A DNA stretch of 64,000 nt from Desulfobacteraceae bacterium UBA2245 (GCA_002347265.1 DDYB01000028.1:14142-78141); one strand, 5' to 3'; positions 35,909 through 44,338 are shown, numbered from the stretch's first letter. The notes: a model not told the origin generated them from the sequence alone. Numbers and translations: made by a program.

Positions 35909-37065
35909 CAGTAAACCTCCCGGATTTTTTGCAGAATTTCCGATGGAGCGAACATATGGCCGTCGTAGCGGTTCATTGGAATGATCCGGGTCTGGCAGAC
36001 CCCGAGGTTTTTCACCTCCTGAACGATCTGCCCGAAATTCATCTCCGGAACGATGACGACTCTGGACCGGTTCAATACCTCCTCCACGGGTTTGGAAGGA
36101 AAGGGGAACAGGGTGGTGAGCTTGAGCAGACCGACTTTCAGGTTGACTTTCCGGGCCAGATGCACCGCTTCCAGAGCCGCCATGGAGGCTGATCCGTAGG
36201 CGATCAAACAGATATCGGCATCATCGAGGAAAACGGACTCGAATATTTCTATCTCCTCACGGTTAAGATCGATCTTGCGATGAATCCTTTCATAAAAGGT
36301 CCGGACCTCTTCTTTCTGCTCCGTGGGAAACCCGCGCACGTCGTGAACCAGACCTGTGACGTTGTGCCGGTAGCCGTCTCCCAATATGGCCATGGGCGGC
36401 ACACCCCGGGCCGTGTTTTCATAGGGAATGTACCATTCCGGGGGTACTGAGGGCCGGACCCGGTTGATGACGGAAAGGCCGTCATCCTCAGGGGGTGAAA
36501 AGATTGCCCGGGTATGCGCCACGACCTCATCGGACAGCAGGATGACCGGCGTGCGGAATTTTTCCGAAAAGTTAAATGCCTTGAGCGTCACATGAAAACA
36601 GTCTTCGACCGAGGAAACCGCCAGAACGATGCTGGCATGATTGCCGTGAGCTCCCCATCGGGAAAGCATGACGTCGGACTGGGAAGGGCGGGTGGGAAGT
36701 CCGGTGCTGGGGCCTCCGCGCATGACATTGACAACGACGCAGGGCGTCTCCGTGGCATAGGCGAATCCCAGAATCTCCTGCATAAGGCAGAATCCGGGTC
36801 CGCTGGTGGCGGTCATGGCTTTGACTCCGGCCAGAGATGCGCCCACGATCGCCCCCATGCTGGCGATTTCATCTTCCATCTGGATAAAGGTTCCGCCGTG
36901 CCGGGGAATTTCTCTGGACATGATTTCGGCGATTTCCGTTGCCGGGGTAATGGGATAGCCGGCAAAAAACCGGCAGCCGGCGGCAATGGCTCCGCGGGCG
37001 ATCGCCGCATTTCCATGGATCAGCGCCGGCGGGCGGACGACCTTGAGGGTTCTGTGCTTGGCCAA
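35908..37065 (-). CDS. korA: 2-oxoacid:ferredoxin oxidoreductase alpha subunit (KorA type)
   Basis: A 385-residue alpha subunit that forms the substrate-binding face with KorB. Family segments are IHGNAAIARGAIAAGCRFFAGYPITPATEIAEIM, FIQMEDEIASMGAIVGASLAGVKAMTATSGPGFCLMQE, VVNVMRGGPSTGLPTRPSQSDVM and, near the end, VIVPEMNFGQIVQEVKN. Length matches korA rather than fused pyruvate oxidoreductases. It starts 12 nt after the ferredoxin-like korD and overlaps korB by one base. Confidence 0.92.
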   Translation of the reverse strand: MAKHRTLKVVRPPALIHGNAAIARGAIAAGCRFFAGYPITPATEIAEIMSREIPRHGGTFIQMEDEIASMGAIVGASLAGVKAMTATSGPGFCLMQEILGFAYATETPCVVVNVMRGGPSTGLPTRPSQSDVMLSRWGAHGNHASIVLAVSSVEDCFHVTLKAFNFSEKFRTPVILLSDEVVAHTRAIFSPPEDDGLSVINRVRPSVPPEWYIPYENTARGVPPMAILGDGYRHNVTGLVHDVRGFPTEQKEEVRTFYERIHRKIDLNREEIEIFESVFLDDADICLIAYGSASMAALEAVHLARKVNLKVGLLKLTTLFPFPSKPVEEVLNRSRVVIVPEMNFGQIVQEVKNLGVCQTRIIPMNRYDGHMFAPSEILQKIREVY

Positions 37066-37077
37066 ATGCGTCGCTCC

Positions 37078-37419
37078 TTATCCCTGCTGGCTTTGTAAAA
37101 GGGTCGATTTCCGCGTTACGCAGCGTTCTTCAAAATTTTCGACATTCTGAACTTCTGATGCGCCGTCGCAATTTTGACTTTTTATAGAACTTTCCCTGAT
37201 TTCGATCGCAAAATCCGGGCAATGGATTTCACAAAGCCTGCATCCGATGCAGGCTTCCGGATGCAGCACATGAGGAAATTTCTTTTCATCCAGAACCAGC
37301 ACGGATTTTGGGCAGAACGCCGCGCAGATTCCGCACCGCTTGCACCAGTCGCGGTAGACTTTGACCTGAAACTGTTTTTTCGGTTCTTTTGCTTCCACAA
37401 GCCTGATCCTTTGCGTCAT
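37078..37419 (-). CDS. korD: 2-oxoacid:ferredoxin oxidoreductase delta subunit, 2[4Fe-4S] ferredoxin (KorD type)
   Basis: A 113-residue Fe-S protein with two complete [4Fe-4S] motifs: CKRCGICAAFCP (~residues 26-37) and CIGCRLCEIHCP (~residues 58-69). It carries electrons out of the KorABC complex. A tail of about 35 residues after the second cluster (SQNCDGASEVQNVENFEERC) is not typical and contains two further cysteines. It is the first gene of the operon korDABC-mltG-nagZ. Confidence 0.9.
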   Translation of the reverse strand: MTQRIRLVEAKEPKKQFQVKVYRDWCKRCGICAAFCPKSVLVLDEKKFPHVLHPEACIGCRLCEIHCPDFAIEIRESSIKSQNCDGASEVQNVENFEERCVTRKSTLLQSQQG

Positions 37420-37472
37420 TCAAATCAATATTGGCCCTAAAGTGTTATGGGCGGCAAATAAGCTTTCTAACT

Positions 37473-37498
37473 TAGAGAAACACACCAATCGGTGTCAA
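37473..37498 (-). promoter_or_regulatory. Candidate promoter/operator upstream of korD
   Basis: On the minus strand TTGACA (37498-37493) is followed after about 18 nt by TAAGTT. An inverted repeat ACACC-AATC-GGTGT (37482-37495) overlaps the -35 box. Supported by pattern only. Confidence 0.4.
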
Positions 37499-37624
37499 TA
37501 AAAAACGGAGCATTGCCGTAAAAACATGCCGGTTAGGAAGATGGAGGGGTCTCGTCTTCACGCCGCGTGAAAAATATATTTTGTTGTTTTGCAGAATATT
37601 TCTTTGGAATTATTCGGAATTATT

Positions 37625-37651
37625 TTGAAAAAGCATAAAGTATGCTATAAA
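37625..37651 (+). promoter_or_regulatory. Candidate promoter with palindrome upstream of hemW
   Basis: TTGAAA (37625-37630) and TATAAA (37646-37651) are spaced 15 nt. Between them lies a perfect inverted repeat AGCATA-AAG-TATGCT (37632-37646). The short spacing makes the promoter weak by sequence. The rest of the 293-base korD-hemW gap shows nothing else. Confidence 0.4.
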
Positions 37652-37712
37652 AAAATGCGCTTCAATAGTTGCGCATCGGATTCACCTCCTTGATTCCCGA
37701 CTGTATTTTATT

Positions 37713-38864
37713 ATGCCCGATATCAGCGAAGCCGCCGGCATTTATATTCACATTCCTTTCTGCGTCCGCAAATGTCCGTATTGCGATTTTTATTCGATAA
37801 CCGATTTTTCCCGGATTCCTGCCTATCTCGATGCGCTGCACCAGGAAATGGCCCTGGCTGAAAAGGTTCCGCTTCAATTCAACAGCCTGTACTTCGGAGG
37901 CGGAACGCCTTCCGTTCTTTCCCCGGATCAGGTGGCCTCGCTGTGCGGAAAAGCGTTTTCTCATTTCAATTTTTCAGACGATGTTGAAATCACTCTGGAA
38001 ACCAACCCCGGCACAGTGGATTCGAATCGTTTCAAGGCCTATCGGGCGGCCGGCGTCAATCGGGTGTCCGTCGGCGTGCAGTCCTTTTCGAATGATCGGC
38101 TGAGGTTTCTCGGCCGGATTCATACGGCAGACGAGGCGCGTGATGCCGTCGAGGCGGCCGGAACCGCCGGGTTCGACAACATCTGCCTGGATCTGATCTA
38201 CGGAATTCCCGGCCAGACCGAGGACTCCTGGATTCGGGATCTGGAGACGGCTCTGAGCTATTCTCCGGATCATATCTCGTGCTACATGCTCACCTGTGAG
38301 CCCGGCACCCCGCTGGACAACGACCGTCTTCGGGCCCGGTTCAAGCCCATGGACGATCAAAACCTGGGGGCGCTTTTCCGTGCGACCGGGCGGTTTCTAT
38401 CTGAACGGGGTTACGATCGCTATGAAATATCCAACTTTGCGAGATGTCCGGCCAAACAGTCCCGGCACAATTCGAAATACTGGGTTTCGGCGCCTTACAT
38501 CGGGCTGGGGGTTTCGGCCCACTCCTTCATCGATCCGGTGCGGTACTGGAATCACCGGAGCGTGGAAGACTACATCGCCGACATCTCGAACGAGAAACTG
38601 CCCCGTGCGGGAAATGAGCTGCTCACCCGTCAGCAGCGCATCATCGAAGAAATCTTTCTGCGGCTTCGAACCGGTCAGGGAATTGATATGGATGCGTTTG
38701 ACCGGAAATTCGGAATTTCTTTTACCGAGGTTTTTCAGGATCCGGTCTCGTGCCTTACGGTCCGTGGACTGCTGAAGATTTCCGGACGGCGATGCTGGTT
38801 GAACGAAGAGGGCATGCTGTTTCACGACGGCATCGCCGCCATGTTTGCACGGATGGAATTCTGA
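37713..38864 (+). CDS. hemW: HemW-type radical SAM protein (coproporphyrinogen III oxidase-like heme chaperone)
   Basis: A 383-residue cytoplasmic radical SAM protein. The cluster motif CVRKCPYCDF lies near residue 17 after GIYIHIPF. LYFGGGTPSVLS, EITLETNPGT, RVSVGVQSF and DLIYGIPGQTEDSW follow. The C-terminal HemN-type domain (ARCPAKQSRHNSKYW, GLGVSAHSF) is present. Proteins of this length with CxxxCxxC and no extra N-terminal stretch are HemW, a heme-binding chaperone, rather than true HemN oxidase. It is convergent with the DUF2333 gene. Confidence 0.9.
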   Translation: MPDISEAAGIYIHIPFCVRKCPYCDFYSITDFSRIPAYLDALHQEMALAEKVPLQFNSLYFGGGTPSVLSPDQVASLCGKAFSHFNFSDDVEITLETNPGTVDSNRFKAYRAAGVNRVSVGVQSFSNDRLRFLGRIHTADEARDAVEAAGTAGFDNICLDLIYGIPGQTEDSWIRDLETALSYSPDHISCYMLTCEPGTPLDNDRLRARFKPMDDQNLGALFRATGRFLSERGYDRYEISNFARCPAKQSRHNSKYWVSAPYIGLGVSAHSFIDPVRYWNHRSVEDYIADISNEKLPRAGNELLTRQQRIIEEIFLRLRTGQGIDMDAFDRKFGISFTEVFQDPVSCLTVRGLLKISGRRCWLNEEGMLFHDGIAAMFARMEF

Positions 38865-38884
38865 TTCAAAAATGACTGTGAAAA

Positions 38885-38907
38885 GGGGCGGAATGAACTT
38901 CCGCCCC
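38885..38907. terminator. Hairpin terminator shared by hemW and the DUF2333 gene
   Basis: Arms GGGGCGGAA (38885-38893) and TTCCGCCCC (38899-38907) with a 5-nt loop. On the minus strand TTTT follows at once; on the plus strand a weaker T run (GTTTT) lies 6 nt on. Stop codons of both convergent genes lie close by. Confidence 0.75.
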
Positions 38908-38915
38908 GTGAGGTT

Positions 38916-39815
38916 TTAAGAAGATACTTCTTTGATCAGGGTTGCCAGATAAAGCCGCAAATGGGTGAAAGGCGCCGCCATATTGGCCCGGTGATTGGCG
39001 AAAACACCGCTCAGACTTGATTCGGTCACCACGATCGGATCGATCTCCGCGGCCCGGCGGCAGGCTACAATGGCCTTGCCCAGAGCCGACTTGTCCTTGC
39101 GCAGCGCGATGACGTTGTCAAAGTCTTTTTCAACGGCTTCCAGAATCGGAACCAGCGCGGTCGCTATCCCCTTGGCATAGTATACGAGGTTGTCGGCCTG
39201 GGTGCGACGAACCGGCACCTTCCCGGCCTCTTCGGCGGATACGAGCTTGTCATCGCAATCCTCAACCAGTTCCAGATAGGTGTTGAGCAGAACGATCAGG
39301 TTGTTGGCGCGATTGAAAAACGGCGCCTTTCCTTCCTCCAGATTCCTGGCATATGCATCCATGGCGTTAAAAGCCTGATTGTATTTCGATTCCGGAGAGG
39401 GAAACCAGTATCGTTCCGGGGAGACCATCAGGGCGGTGCTGGCTTTTGCCAGCAGCGGTTCATAATCCGCCTCCCGGCTCTTGGGTGTGAGAGTTTCCAT
39501 GAACACCTTCGCCGTTTTCCGCGTCACTTCCAGAACGCCGAGCTGGTAGTTGTTCATGTTGTCGGTGAAGTTCAGAATATCATTGGGACGCCATCCCCAG
39601 AACCGGCCGTTGACTTCAAAGTCCAGAGTCTGAATGGCCGCTTTTGCCAGAGCAACTCCGGGTTTGGACTTTCCCGCGGCAATGCTCTGAATCGCTTCGG
39701 CCCGCGGCGGCTTGGAAAGAATTTCCAGAAAGGCGTTGAACACCCATATGATGGCGAGCGATACGACGACGGCTGCGATGACGCGGCCAGCGGCAAACAT
39801 TTTGTATTCTTTCAT
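38916..39815 (-). CDS. DUF2333-family membrane-anchored protein
   Basis: A 299-residue protein with one N-terminal membrane helix (VIAAVVVSLAIIWVFNAFLEIL) and a long, mostly helical periplasmic part. FEVNGRFWGWRPNDILNFTDNMNNYQLGVLEVTRKT is characteristic of the DUF2333 family, whose function is not known to me. ATG 39815 is used because GGGAG lies 6 nt before it; the longer frame starting at 39851 lacks a site. The start points away from selB and the gene appears to be a single unit. Confidence 0.8.
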   Translation of the reverse strand: MKEYKMFAAGRVIAAVVVSLAIIWVFNAFLEILSKPPRAEAIQSIAAGKSKPGVALAKAAIQTLDFEVNGRFWGWRPNDILNFTDNMNNYQLGVLEVTRKTAKVFMETLTPKSREADYEPLLAKASTALMVSPERYWFPSPESKYNQAFNAMDAYARNLEEGKAPFFNRANNLIVLLNTYLELVEDCDDKLVSAEEAGKVPVRRTQADNLVYYAKGIATALVPILEAVEKDFDNVIALRKDKSALGKAIVACRRAAEIDPIVVTESSLSGVFANHRANMAAPFTHLRLYLATLIKEVSS

Positions 39816-39881
39816 AACATCTCCCTTAATCGGCGCCATAAAAATGTACACCTTATTTGGACAAACAGGGTTGTTATAACT

Positions 39882-41792
39882 CTATCGATTCCTCAGTTTC
39901 CGGATATCGCCGATCCGGATGGTCACATTTTTGGAATCAAAATATTCGATCAGGGGGATCACGAATTTCCGGGAAACCCCTGTCATTTCCTTAAATTGCG
40001 GCGTGGCGATCTCTCCGTTTTCGGTCAGAAAGCTCACCAGTCTTTCTTTTAAAGCATCTACGGCCCCGGCTTCAAAATAAAGGTCTTCCTTGATCTTGAC
40101 GATGGTTCCTTCGTTCACCAGCAGCATGAGCACTTCCTTGGCACGGTTTTCGGAAATGTTCATCTGGTCGCACAGGTCATTGAAATAGGGCGGTTGAAGC
40201 CCGCTTTTCCGGTATGCATCGAGAATCCGGTTCCGAATGTCGGCCTGGTCTTCTTCCAGGGAAATGCGGTGAGCGGCCAGACGGATCAGGTCCTCTTCCG
40301 CAACGATAGCTCCTTCTTTTGAGGTCTGGCCGAGCAGAAGGTTGTACAGTTTCGGCCCCAGAAAAGGAGGAAGTTTCGATTTGAGTTCTTCCTTTGACAT
40401 TCCTGCTTTCAGGGGGTTGGCCTCGTGGTAGGCTTCAAGACACCCCAGGGCGTCCTGCTTGAGCTGATCATAGGCGCGCCGATGAATATAAGTCGGCGGG
40501 TCTTTTTCCACCTGGATCAGCGTTTGCCTCGACAGCAGTCCGTGCAGCATTTGCTGAAGACGTTTTTCCGGCAGATTGGTCATGATTCTCAGCTCGTTGA
40601 AGCTTACCCCTTTGACGCCGCAGGTCTCGGTCTGATAAGCGACCACGGACTCGAAATCGGCTTCGAGCAGGTGTTTCAATCCCTCAACGACGTCGGGCTG
40701 AAACCGCTTGTGCTTTGCGGGGATCGGATTTATCACCCGGCCGCCGCCGATGGTTCGAACCGGCGAATAGCTTCGTATCACAAAACGGTCGTCTTTTACA
40801 ACCGTTATCGGCGCATCGAGTCGAATCTGAGCCGGAGCGCTCTGGCCGGGCTGCATCTCATCCGCATTCAGTAGAATGACGTTGCCGAGAATTTCGCTGG
40901 TTCCGCTGTGAAACCTCACCCGGGTGCGATTTTTCAGAACTTTTGGGTTGCCGGGAAGATACTCGAGCAGGATGTCGACCATGAAGCTGGGAAACAGGGA
41001 TTCGGGGGTGGACAGAACATCTCCCCGATTGATTACGGCTTTTTCAAGCCCCTGAAAATTGATGGCTGTGCGCATGCCGGCAGCCGCCTGCTCAACGGTC
41101 TGATTGTGGGCTTGAATGCCGCGAACCTTTGATGTGATTTTCGACGGATAGATCATAACGGGATCTCCGGTCCGAATACAACCGGATATCAGGGTGCCGG
41201 TGATCACCGTGCCGAATCCGCGCATGGTGAATACCCGGTCGACGGGAAGCCGAAAGATGCCGGAGTTGGAGCGATCGGGAACCTTCCGGCAAAGCGCGTC
41301 CAGCGTCTTGATGAAATCGGGTATCCCCTCGCCGGTGATCGAGGACACCGGTACGATGGGCGCGCCTTCGAGAAAAGTGCCCTGAGTGAAGTCACGGACT
41401 TCTTCCGTGACCAGATCCAGCCAGTCCGGCTCGACCATGTCGATTTTTGTCAGGGCTACAAAACCATGCTGGATTCCCAGAAGCGAACAGATTTCCATGT
41501 GCTCCCGGGTCTGGGGCATGATGCCCTCGTCCGCGGCGATGACCATGACAACGATGTCGATTCCGGTTGCGCCGGCCACCATGTGCTTGACGAATTTTTC
41601 ATGCCCGGGAACATCGACGATGCCCACATGCCGGCCTTCGGGAAGATCCAGAGAGGCAAACCCCAGTTCGATGGTAATGCCCCGCAGTTTTTCTTCCTTG
41701 AGACGGTCGGTGTCGATGCCGGTCACAGCCCTGACCAGAGAGGTCTTTCCGTGATCGATGTGTCCGGCTGTTCCCAGGATGATCTGTTTCAA
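39882..41792 (-). CDS. selB: Selenocysteine-specific translation elongation factor SelB
   Basis: A 636-residue GTPase that delivers selenocysteyl-tRNA to the ribosome at UGA codons marked by a SECIS element. G motifs are GTAGHIDHGKTSLVRAVTG, DVPGHEKFVKHMVAGATG and ALTKIDMVE. The SelB-specific RGITIELGFASLDLP is present. The C-terminal ~250 residues form winged-helix repeats (GVSFNELRIMTNLPEKRLQQML; YFNDLCDQMNISENRAKEVL; FKEMTGVSRKFVIPLIEYFD) that bind SECIS RNA. No selA, selD or tRNA-Sec is in the window. It starts 20 nt after a small membrane-protein gene. Confidence 0.95.
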   Translation of the reverse strand: MKQIILGTAGHIDHGKTSLVRAVTGIDTDRLKEEKLRGITIELGFASLDLPEGRHVGIVDVPGHEKFVKHMVAGATGIDIVVMVIAADEGIMPQTREHMEICSLLGIQHGFVALTKIDMVEPDWLDLVTEEVRDFTQGTFLEGAPIVPVSSITGEGIPDFIKTLDALCRKVPDRSNSGIFRLPVDRVFTMRGFGTVITGTLISGCIRTGDPVMIYPSKITSKVRGIQAHNQTVEQAAAGMRTAINFQGLEKAVINRGDVLSTPESLFPSFMVDILLEYLPGNPKVLKNRTRVRFHSGTSEILGNVILLNADEMQPGQSAPAQIRLDAPITVVKDDRFVIRSYSPVRTIGGGRVINPIPAKHKRFQPDVVEGLKHLLEADFESVVAYQTETCGVKGVSFNELRIMTNLPEKRLQQMLHGLLSRQTLIQVEKDPPTYIHRRAYDQLKQDALGCLEAYHEANPLKAGMSKEELKSKLPPFLGPKLYNLLLGQTSKEGAIVAEEDLIRLAAHRISLEEDQADIRNRILDAYRKSGLQPPYFNDLCDQMNISENRAKEVLMLLVNEGTIVKIKEDLYFEAGAVDALKERLVSFLTENGEIATPQFKEMTGVSRKFVIPLIEYFDSKNVTIRIGDIRKLRNR

Positions 41793-41812
41793 GGATGAAG
41801 GCTCCCGTCCGG

Positions 41813-41992
41813 TTAGCGTTTTCGACTTCTCCAGTATTTCCAGTATTCGAAAACATACGCCATGCCCATCAGGAAAATCGCAAGTCCGATGACATAAAAT
41901 ATATTTCCTTGCGGAAAGAAAAACCGCGACAATATCACGGCAAAAAAAACCGCCAGAACCAATCGAATCGCGAAAACATTCAAGCCGCTCAT
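41813..41992 (-). CDS. Small membrane protein upstream of selB (59 aa)
   Basis: A 59-residue frame from ATG 41992 to TAA 41813, with AGGA 9 nt upstream. It has two hydrophobic stretches, ~residues 4-24 (LNVFAIRLVLAVFFAVILSRF) and ~31-50 (IFYVIGLAIFLMGMAYVFEY), and a basic-aromatic tail (WKYWRSRKR). This is the form of a hairpin inner-membrane protein. I do not recognise a family. It precedes selB by 20 nt on the same strand, so they may share a transcript; no functional link is implied. Confidence 0.6.
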   Translation of the reverse strand: MSGLNVFAIRLVLAVFFAVILSRFFFPQGNIFYVIGLAIFLMGMAYVFEYWKYWRSRKR

Positions 41993-42301
41993 ACGCCGTT
42001 ATTCCTTGTTCGCCTGCACGGATTTCAGCTTCCGCCAGGACGGTTCAAATTAAATAATGATCATATATTAGAAGAAAAACACGGTCAACAACAACTTTGA
42101 ATGCCGTCAGAGCAATTGATTACGTATTCCGGCGGGATTGTCCAGCATTCCGGGCGCGCGGATCATGGATTGTCGGATGCAAGCTATTTCCTGTATCCGT
42201 GGGCGGATCATCGGCGGGTAATTATTTTGGGGGTTCCATGAAAATGCCTTGAAAAGGGTCCTGCAATCTGATAGAGAAAATTTCCCGATATGGACGATAT
42301 G

Positions 42302-42377
42302 GTGGGTGTAGCTCAGTTGGCAGAGCACCGGGTTGTGGCCCCGGTTGTCGAGGGTTCAAGCCCCTTCACTCACCCCA
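42302..42377 (+). tRNA. tRNA-His (anticodon GTG)
   Basis: Acceptor GTGGGTG pairs with CACTCAC (one G-T pair). The anticodon loop is TTGTGGC, the T loop TTCAAGC, the discriminator C73 and CCA is encoded. A G at 42301 can serve as the G-1 that histidine tRNA needs, pairing with C73. Confidence 0.95.
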
Positions 42378-42385
42378 TTTTTTTG

Positions 42386-42462
<77 letters not shown>

Positions 42463-42470
42463 GGAAAATC

Positions 42471-42508
42471 AAGAGGCTGCAGTTATTTAACTGCAGCCTC
42501 TTTTTTTT
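42471..42508 (+). terminator. Strong Rho-independent terminator after the tRNA pair
   Basis: Arms AAGAGGCTGCAGTT and AACTGCAGCCTCTT form a 14-bp perfect stem with a 4-nt loop, followed by T residues to 42508. Confidence 0.95.
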
Positions 42509-42562
42509 GGTGTGAGAGTTGGTGTAAGGCTATAAGGTCTTGCCTGTTTCGATTTTTGCCTC

Positions 42563-42712
42563 TAACAGGCTGTTGAAAAACTGCGCCTGAGGCCGCCATT
42601 CAGCGTTGCGCGGCGCTCGCCAATGCTCACATATGCTTGAATATGCTGCGCTTGTCGTATCGCCGCGCGCCTTGCCTGACGGCCTGATTCTTGTTTTTCA
42701 ACACCCTGCTAA
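42563..42712. repeat. 150-bp dispersed repeat with terminal inverted repeats (MITE- or REP-like)
   Basis: The ends are inverted: TAACAGGCTGTTGAAAAAC at the left and, read inverted, TTAGCAGGGTGTTGAAAAAC at the right (17 of 19 alike). The interior contains further GC-rich inverted segments (GTTGCGCGGCG/CGCCGCGCGCC). No coding frame is present. A diverged collinear copy lies at about 940-1077. It fills most of the 309-base gap between tRNA-Arg and the next gene. Confidence 0.7.
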
Positions 42713-42771
42713 ATGATAAATCCGCCGTTACCGTCGGAATGAACATGATCCGGCACAGGGCGAATGCCGGT

Positions 42772-43059
42772 TTAATCAAGATCGGTATCCTCCTCTTCGG
42801 ATTCTTCAGATTCTTCTACTCCCTCTTCCTCTTCGGATGGCTCTTCGCTGAAGCGTCTTTTGATCAGTAAAAAATCCTGATCAAATTGTTTCTGCATCAT
42901 CTCAATACGTTGCCTGGCGAATTTGTCCCCGCCAAGCTTAAGATATGCCAGAATTCTTTCCAGAAATTCGGCGTCGTTTTTCAAATATTCCGGAAGCGAG
43001 CGCTGAATTCGCCTGAAGGATCCAATAAGCTCCTCGGGAATGTTTAATTCTTTGAACAT
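42772..43059 (-). CDS. Unknown protein with strongly acidic C-terminal tail (95 aa)
   Basis: I do not recognise a family. The first ~68 residues are amphipathic helices (MFKELNIPEELIGSFRRIQR, EYLKNDAEFLERILAYLKLG). The last ~25 are almost only Glu, Ser and Asp (EEPSEEEEGVEESEESEEED). No membrane segment is seen. ATG 43059 has GGAG 6 nt upstream, so it is likely expressed. The tail could mimic nucleic acid or bind a basic partner; that is conjecture. Confidence 0.6.
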   Translation of the reverse strand: MFKELNIPEELIGSFRRIQRSLPEYLKNDAEFLERILAYLKLGGDKFARQRIEMMQKQFDQDFLLIKRRFSEEPSEEEEGVEESEESEEEDTDLD

Positions 43060-43198
43060 ACCGTTCTCCTGAGTGTAAAATATAATTTTGCATAATAAAT
43101 CATATCTGCTAAATGTAAAGTGTTTCGAGGGGTGGGGCGATCAAAATTTCGTACGCCCGGTTCCGGCTTTCCGGATATCTTTGCAGGATAATTGCAAA

Positions 43199-43798
43199 AT
43201 GCCGAGTAAAATATTCAAAATATGGACAGCCTCTGCCGTTGTCGGGTTCATGATGGCTTTGGCGGCCGGGTGCGCCATTTTCAGCAATTTCAGCGATACC
43301 AGCCTGCCGGAAAATATTCATCTGAGAACGGCCGGCAAATATCAGTCGGCGCGGGTGGGAATATTCCGGTTTGACTCGGTTATCGACGCGCCGCGGGCCG
43401 GCGAAATGGCCGCGGATCTGCTCTATAAACAGCTGCTCAAAGATCGGGCTTTTCAGGAACTTTACACGGAGTTTTCAGGAGAAGGCTCGCTGTCGCTGGA
43501 GGATCAGCTCCGGGTGGCCAGGGATAAAGGCTATGATTTGATCATTCGGGGCAGGGTGCTGAGTTTTCTCGAGGGCGGAATGCTCCAATCGTCGCAGGTG
43601 GATGAAGAAATGGCGGTCTATGATGCGGCAAACGGAAAGATGCTCTGGTATGCGGAGACTTTCGAAACCGGAGATCCGGTGATGGACGCGGATCATATTT
43701 TTTGGAGCGCCAGAGCCCGAAAAGCCCCTTCGACCCGGATGCTGATGGAGAAAAACAGCCGGAAGTTCAGTTGCCTGCTGAAAACAGATTCAAGATAA
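43199..43798 (+). CDS. Putative lipoprotein (199 aa)
   Basis: A short basic N-terminus and hydrophobic stretch lead to lipobox LAAGC (Cys ~25), so the mature protein is lipid-anchored. The rest is a soluble alpha/beta domain (VGIFRFDSV, ADLLYKQLLKDRAF, DQLRVARDKGYDLIIRGRVLSFLEGG). It resembles GNA1162/CsgG-like envelope lipoproteins in its pattern of a small-molecule-independent Rossmann-like core, but I cannot name a family. ATG 43199 is chosen because the signal peptide begins there; the Shine-Dalgarno site is weak. The stop is about 140 nt before the arsR promoter. Confidence 0.65.
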   Translation: MPSKIFKIWTASAVVGFMMALAAGCAIFSNFSDTSLPENIHLRTAGKYQSARVGIFRFDSVIDAPRAGEMAADLLYKQLLKDRAFQELYTEFSGEGSLSLEDQLRVARDKGYDLIIRGRVLSFLEGGMLQSSQVDEEMAVYDAANGKMLWYAETFETGDPVMDADHIFWSARARKAPSTRMLMEKNSRKFSCLLKTDSR

Positions 43799-43940
43799 TC
43801 ATTCGATCGGTTCAGGACCGCTCCTTATTTCCCATCTTAAATTGAAAACGATCTTCCCGGTTTGACGGTCCGACAGGATGCGCCCTGTTCTTTTGAGAAG
43901 TGATGCTTCGCCGGTAACAGCTCGCCATGGATATTCAAGC

Positions 43941-43969
43941 TTGACAGGTTGGTTTCGAACCACTATATT
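43941..43969 (+). promoter_or_regulatory. Near-consensus promoter with operator-like palindrome, for the ArsR-headed thiol-redox cluster
   Basis: TTGACA (43941-43946), 17 nt, TATATT (43964-43969). The spacer contains a perfect inverted repeat TGGTT-TCG-AACCA (43950-43962). A repressor bound there would block polymerase, which suits autoregulation by the ArsR protein encoded 25 nt downstream. Confidence 0.75.
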
Positions 43970-43993
43970 CCAAAAACAAAATATGGAGGTATC

Positions 43994-44338
43994 GTGAGAG
44001 AGTTCATCAAGGTCATGAAATCCCTGTCCGATCCCAACCGTGTTAAGATGGTCAAGCTGTTTCAGCGCAGAGTGCTGTGCGTATGCGAGATCCAGAAGGC
44101 TCTGGGGCTGTCTCAGTCCACCGCCAGCAAGCACCTTAAGATATTGGAGGATGCAGGTCTGATCACCTCTTCCAAGGACGGCCTGTGGGTCAATTACCGA
44201 CTGGCGGACGGCGAGCAGAGCCCTTATGCGGCCAATCTGCTGGGAAACCTCCGCCATTGGCTGGATGAGGATGCCGAGGTGGCGATGTTTGTGGCGGGAT
44301 TGCCGGAGATCCGCCGGGAAACCATCCGCGGAAGCTGA
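43994..44338 (+). CDS. ArsR/SmtB-family metalloregulator with CVC motif
   Basis: A 114-residue winged-helix repressor. The recognition region LCVCEIQKALGLSQSTASKHLKILEDAGLI carries the Cys-Val-Cys pair in helix alpha-3 that binds As(III)/Sb(III) in classical ArsR. The wing (GLWVNYRLADGE) follows. GTG 43994 is chosen because GGAGG sits 5 nt upstream; the frame is open further upstream but runs into the promoter. It heads the permease/thioredoxin cluster and probably represses its own promoter. Confidence 0.88.
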   Translation: MREFIKVMKSLSDPNRVKMVKLFQRRVLCVCEIQKALGLSQSTASKHLKILEDAGLITSSKDGLWVNYRLADGEQSPYAANLLGNLRHWLDEDAEVAMFVAGLPEIRRETIRGS

